Assembly (NCBI GenBank): GCA_033977485.1
Contig: CM066985.1
Span: 73,889,045-73,953,044 of the forward strand
Direction: 5' to 3'
DNA: 64,000 nt
From: Hydrangea macrophylla
Taxonomy: Eukaryota > Streptophyta > Magnoliopsida > Cornales > Hydrangeaceae
This document shows positions 59,332-64,000 of this stretch, piece by piece; positions within the stretch are counted from its first letter, which is position 1, and each line of letters begins with the position of its first letter. The position numbers were made by a program, and so were the translations under genes. The notes below the pieces were generated by a model, which worked only from the letters and a program-made list of their open reading frames with translations, was not told the DNA's origin and did not search any database.

Positions 59332-60310
59332 TCATAGTGCTTCAGACAACAGCTTATCCCATTCTCTTAGATTTTCGTAGATCATCCTCTCAATGATCCC
59401 CTTGAGGATCTTGTTGGTTGATTCGGCTTGTCCATTAGTCTGTGCATAGTATGGAGTAGAATTAAGAATTCTAAACCTTCTACTTTCTATGAAGGCTGTG
59501 GTCTCTGTTCCTATAAACACAGACCCTTGATTGGCCGTAATGGTCTCAGGGAGGCCGAATCGGTGTATGATATGCTCTTCAATAAATTTAATGACTGTAG
59601 CTTGAGTCAGCGCCCTACAGGGTATGGCTTTAGCCCATTTAGTGAAATAGTTCATAGCCACTATAATGAAACAATGTTTCCCGATATGGTAGGAGTACTT
59701 TGCCAATTAGGTCTATGGCCCATCCCCTGAAGGGCCACAGTTTTATGATTGGTTGAACCTCTTTGGGTGTCACTCGTTAAATATGGCCATGCTTTTGACA
59801 AGCCTGGAACCCTTTAGTGTAGCTGATGCAATCCTTCAGCATGCCTGGCCAGTAATAATTTTCTCTCCGTAACAGCCATTTAATCTTGGTACCGGCCTGG
59901 TGAGGTCCACAAATTTCTTTGTGGACTTCGACCATTACTTTTATAGCTTGTTTCTTCCCTAGGCACTTGACAATTACATCAACACTAATGGGTTTTTTGA
60001 ACAGTTCCCCATCCAGTACCACAAATTGGACTGCAAACAGCCTTACCCTTCGTTCTACCCTGATGTTTGGGTGTTTTAAGTATTCAATGATGGGAATTCT
60101 CCAATCATCATCATCCATTAGGACCGAATTGGTTGTGGTATACCAGCCTCTCTTTGCCACTGATGGCAATGATTGGACTTGGACTGTGGTTGCTCGTTCT
60201 TCCAAACCCTTTCTAGCAGACGAGGCCGATCCTATTTTTGCCAGATTATCAGCCTCGGTATTTGTTAACCTAGGGATATAACTCATACTTATGTCATCAG
60301 ACGACTCCAT
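59332..60310 (-). pseudogene. Integrase zinc-binding part and catalytic core, Tat-type gypsy
   Basis: The zinc-binding part lies in the left end of the 60310-59777 frame: VMVEVHKEICGPHQAGTK, KWLLRRENYYWPGMLKDC and CQKHGH. The core (59706-59332) reads FIIVAMNYFTKWAKAIPC, IIHRFGLPETITANQGSVF and AQTNGQAESTNKILK. The Glu is present, but both Asp positions (usually DYFTKW and TDQGSVF) read Asn, as G-to-A change would give. The protein could not be active as written. Confidence 0.85.
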
Positions 60311-60640
60311 AAGCTAGGTGGCCATAGAGTGAAATGGGCAGAGTTCCTAGCTCTTTATCTGGAATTCTTCTGATATTTGTCCAATAACCAACCTTGAGTC
60401 CCCTTTGATATGCACGGACGATGCCCCCATCTCAAGGAGCATCTCAAGTCCGATGATAAGTGCTTCGTATTCGGACTGAATATTAGTGCACTTAAAATTG
60501 AGCCGAAATGACATCTTTGTTTTCTTTTATTTGGGCGATATAATGATCACGCCTACCCCAGCACCTCCTGTATTCTTAAACCCATTAAAGATCAATGTCC
60601 ATGGAACTAAGGATGTGTTTAATACCTTAGGTGCTTATAA
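60230..60640 (-). pseudogene. Second, archaeal-type RNase H of the Tat element
   Basis: The minus strand reads GGAGVGVIIISP, then SEYEALIIGLEMLLEMGAS, VHIKGDSRLVIGQI and, after stops, SYIPRLTNTEADNLAKIGS. The order G-x-GxGxxxxSP, QSEYEAL, GDSxLVI and NxEADxLAK is that of the extra RNase H in Tat elements. Stops at SP* and KS* break it. Confidence 0.8.
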
Positions 60641-61911
60641 TAGATCTCCCAGATCAGTAAGGTCTGGGTGATCTGCTAGAAAGTTGGCTATGGCCTGGCC
60701 CTTGACCGATTGCTGTGATCGGTATTGGATGGAAATTTTTATCAAGGCCAAGGTCCATTTCCCAATTCGGCCTCTCATAATAGGTCTTGACAACATATAT
60801 TTATTCACATCAGTTTGACATATGATATATGTAGAAACAGGAAACATATATGTTCTTTAACTTTTGTGATGAAAATACAATGCCAAGCATAACTTCTCGA
60901 TCGGCGCGTAGTGCTGCTCGATTGGAGTTAATATTCTACTCAAGTAATATTTGGCTTGCTTTTTACCTTGTTCATTATCCTGAGCTAACATACTTCCTAT
61001 TGAGCAATCAGAAGCCGATGTATATAATTTAAATTACCTATCCTTCTTGGGCGGCATTAACACTGGAGGGGAAGACAAGTATTGTTTTATCACTTTAAAG
61101 GCTTGTTGATGGCTATCTTCCCACTTGAATTTTTCATCGGTCTTGATCTTCAGTAGTGGGCTTTATACTTGAGTCTTCCCTACACAGTTGGAGATAAATC
61201 TCCTAAGGAAATTGATCTGCCCGAGTAGCCTTTGTAACTCTTTCTTATTGGCTGAGGGCTTTGCTGCTTGGATAGCCCAAGCCTTGTTCTTGTCTATCTC
61301 TATCCCTTATTGGTGCACTAGGAAATCCAAGAAGTTCCCTGATGAAACACCGACTGCACATTTAAGGGGATTCATTTTTAACTTGTGAGCCCGTATTCTT
61401 TCAAATGCTTTCTCCAGATCCCTCAAATGATCGGTATTGTCACCAGACTTTACCACGACATCATTAATGTAGACCTCCATGAATCATCCAATCATGTCAT
61501 GGAAGATTGAATTCATTGCCTGTTGATAAGTGGCTCCTGCATTCTTCAGCCCGAAGGGCATGACAATCCACTCAAAGGTTCCAATTGCCCCCGAGCATCG
61601 AATAGATGTCGTTGGGACATCCTCCTCAGCGATGTAAATTTGATCATACCCTGAATGTTATCCATAAAGAACAAGATCTTATGCTTGGCGATTGAATCAA
61701 TGAGTTGATCGGTCATGTCCATTGGATATTTGTCTTTTAGGGTAGCTAGGTTTAGGTTTTTGAAGTCGATGCACACTCTGAGCTTTCCATTTTTCTTTAC
61801 CACAGGGACTACATTTGAGACCCACTCCACATTCCTGGCAGTCCGAATGAAGCCAGCTCCAAGTGGTCTCTCAATTTCTTCCTTGACTTTCAGTGTAACT
61901 TCTAGTGACAT
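60641..61911 (-). pseudogene. Reverse transcriptase and first RNase H, Tat-type gypsy
   Basis: Motifs from right to left: VKEEIERPLGAGFIR, WVSNVVPVVKKNGKLRVCID, FKNLNLATLKDKYPMD, then, after a frame break, IGTFEWIVMPFGLKNAGAT, MEVYINDVVVKS and LEKAFERIRAHKLKMNP. The polymerase motif reads YIND at about 61460-61471 where YIDD or YVDD is usual, again Asp to Asn. A stop replaces the Trp before FMEVY. RNase H pieces continue to 60641 (LLGQINFLRRFISN, ANFLADHP). Confidence 0.85.
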
Positions 61912-62339
61912 ACGCCTAAGTAGCTATTTGAACGCTTAAACCCCAATTTAATTGGTAATCAGTGTTCTACCAGTTCCCTAGATAGCCCTGGCATTTCATC
62001 GTTATCCCAGATGAAACAATCTCTATAGTTATGTAAAATTGCTATTACCTCATCTTGAAACTGTGGTTCTAGCATCTGGCTTACATACATTGGCTTATGT
62101 TCTCATTCGTCGACCAGGTTGACTTCTGAAAGGGTATCTTGAACATCAGCCTTTAGATTGTCTAACTTTACTGTGGCCGTTTCAAGTTCATCCATTTGGA
62201 TCTCTTCTTTCCTTGGTAGTTATTCTCATAGATACAATCGGCCAGGCTAACCATACCATCAGTTAGACCGATTTCTAATTTTCTATCGGCCAGATACACA
62301 CAAAATCTGGCCATGCTGGCCTTAAGGTCCAACTATCTT

Positions 62340-63960
62340 TGAGTCTCAATCGGTTGTGGACTCATCGATATCTTCCCATTTATTGATCTCAATCAACTTT
62401 ACCTCCTCAGTCCGATTGGGATTGTGGTAGTAGGACTTCAAGTCCAGTAGATCTCCTTTGCGGAATGTGGCTGCATTTGGTCTTCCCAGTTTGCCATATC
62501 CTAATAGTTTGATTGGCCTGATATCATCCTCGTATAGGACTGCGTCAGCCGTTTGTACGCATGCTACGAATGGATTTGTATCAGCCCCAACTACCTCCAC
62601 CTCGTCATCTCTCTAGAAAATCAATAGCTGATGGAGTGTAGAGGGGATACAATAATTGGGATGTATCCAGTCTCGACCTAACAGTGCATTATAGGCGGCC
62701 GATGTTTCTACGATGAAAAAGGTTGTCATGACCATCTTGTTTTCAACGGTCAGCTCCAATGGTAGGATACCCTTGGTTCTTAAAGGTGTCCCCGTGAAAC
62801 TTTAACTGTTCATCTCAATTGGAATCAACTCCGACTCAGATTTCTGGAGAACTCTCAGCATTATTTGGGGCATTATGTTGATGGTAGATCCCTCATCAAC
62901 AAGGATTTTATTTATAGGAACCCCTTCGATGTGCCCTTTCACGTATAATGGCTTCAAGTGTTAGGACATCTGATAGGTGGGCTTTTCAAAGACTACCTTG
63001 ACAGGTCCTCTTGGCTTCTGCCCCTCCTCGATTTAATTCCCTTTCGGCCTTAAGATGGTGATCTTTGGCCGATCAGACTGTAGACCGATAGCATCCACAT
63101 TCTTGCTTGCAGATTCAACCACATCTGGCTTGACGATTTTTTCTCCACTCCATAATATGTCTTTTATCGTCGCTCACTCTTTGGTCAGGCCTGCTATCAT
63201 ATCTCCCTATATGGCAGTTGGTTGATCTGGCTTTACCATGAAGGACATGGGCAATGTAAACACCATGTTTGATGACAGACTCATAGGTATGGTCCCAAAT
63301 TGGATTGGCTTTGTGTCCGAATCTAAAAAATCATCATCGGACTCGACATCCATTGCGTCGGTCTCGGGCTTACACTCCTCCTTTAGCTTCTCTCGCCTAA
63401 AGATTTCCTTCAGGCGTTCTGTGACGTGCATCGCTCCTTTACCCACTTTTTTGTCAAAAATAAGTTCTACCCCAGCTGGATGTTCTTGGGAATCGGGTAA
63501 TACGGGTGCACTAGGCTTGGGAGAACTGTGAGGTCGATCCTCCCAGTATTGTCATTCTCACTCAGCCTGTCTTGCACGTTGATATCTCTTCTTCTGGGAC
63601 TTACTATACCTGGGTTGCATTGGGAATTAAGATGTTCAACCCGATACCATTTTCCTTCATTTACCTTTGGAGGTACAACCATCCTTGGACATCTATCCAA
63701 GGGTGGGCCCCTTTCGAGTAGATTCAGTTTAGAAAACATTTGGCAATTTATTATTCCTAACCGGCCTGAGTATCTGGGGTTGGTTTAAAAAGTTGATAAT
63801 GGCTTCGGTTGCCATTCGGGCTTACACTGACTTGGTTTATGCAGTGATAGCCTCTTGTGCACAGGCCTTCTCGGGCTATGCTCTTTGTGCTCATTTGCTC
63901 TGAGCCTCTTGCTCGGGTTGGAGGCCTCCTTCTTAACATTGCCTTATGTCTCGGGCAAAG
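62340..63960 (-). pseudogene. Gag-protease region of the Tat-type element
   Basis: Near 62930-62890 the minus strand reads GVPINKILVDEGSTINIMP, the protease active-site region of Tat elements (usually LVDxGSxxNIxP). AAYNALLGRDWIHPN follows near 62700, the usual second protease motif. A linker frame (62600-62346) leads to reverse transcriptase. Further right, basic and acidic pieces (63446-63207, 63739-63467, 63939-63757) are gag-like, but individually I do not recognise them. Confidence 0.65.
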
Positions 63961-64000
63961 GCCTCGTTCTATCAGATCAAGTTGGTGTCGCAGGTCAGCT

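Larger units (their letters stand above)
58888..64000 (-). mobile_element. Ty3/gypsy element of the Tat lineage, 5' end outside the window
   Basis: Reading leftwards from the right edge: gag and protease remains, reverse transcriptase, RNase H, a second archaeal-type RNase H, then integrase. The second RNase H, together with the antisense frame beyond integrase, is the Tat pattern. All domains have stops, and several catalytic Asp codons read Asn. No LTR was identified at the left end and the right end is cut by the window. Confidence 0.85.

Overview
The window is plant nuclear DNA, most likely from an AT-rich eudicot. The evidence is plant-type LTR retrotransposons (Ty1/copia, a Ty3/gypsy chromovirus, a Tat-type gypsy with a second RNase H), Mutator-like elements (MULEs), hAT-, Stowaway- and CACTA-like miniature elements, and (GA)n and (TA)n microsatellites. 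I find no convincing intact host gene, rRNA, tRNA or CRISPR. The species cannot be named from what is visible.

Layout. 1-13 kb: low-information sequence with small foldback elements (an AGGGTGTG-type MITE at 8171-8453, a CACTA-like mini-element at 8755-8856, others at 6.6, 7.7 and 11.0 kb) and a probable solo LTR at 3917-5144. 13085-23002: one complete 9.9 kb MULE bounded by a perfect 9-bp target duplication (TTTTTACTA). It holds two convergent genes. One is a ten-exon Ulp1/C48-peptidase-like gene on the + strand, with four in-frame stops and one frameshift but an uninterrupted peptidase module. The other is a decayed MuDR-type transposase on the - strand. 23.4-27 kb: the 3' end of a chromovirus (integrase chromodomain, polypurine tract, 2.6 kb LTR). 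27255-45018: a long gypsy-like element with about 2.3 kb LTRs and no recognisable coding domain. A complete Ty1/copia element (33066-41302) sits inside it with the 5-bp duplication CCGAG, and both carry MITEs whose empty sites are visible in the partner LTR. 45.4-48.6 kb: a hAT-like MITE, a near-perfect foldback MITE with a 9-bp duplication, and a decayed copia fragment. 48985-53479: a second MULE type with long inverted termini, containing a FAR1 DNA-binding-domain pseudogene and a nested 2.3 kb LTR. 57.2-64 kb: a Tat-lineage gypsy element on the - strand, running off the right edge, with an antisense extra reading frame on the + strand.

Most striking signal. Inside the Ulp1 MULE the perfect 20-bp palindrome AACAGATAATATTATCTGTT occurs exactly at least 15 times, with about as many one- to three-base variants. 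All lie in introns, in the space between the two genes, or in the transposase leader. None lies in a predicted exon, and I noticed none outside the element. Some copies sit in longer modules repeated across several introns and in tandem arrays of about 79, 116 and 188 bp. One such module supplies the predicted splice donor of exon 4. A second palindrome, CAATCGATTG, forms two clusters inside the 49-52 kb LTR.

Coding decay across unrelated elements follows G-to-A/C-to-T changes: Asp to Asn at catalytic positions, Glu to Lys in the MULE transposase, and Gln or Trp codons to stops. This fits methylated, silenced repeats. Coordinates and translations were worked out by hand and no database search was run.
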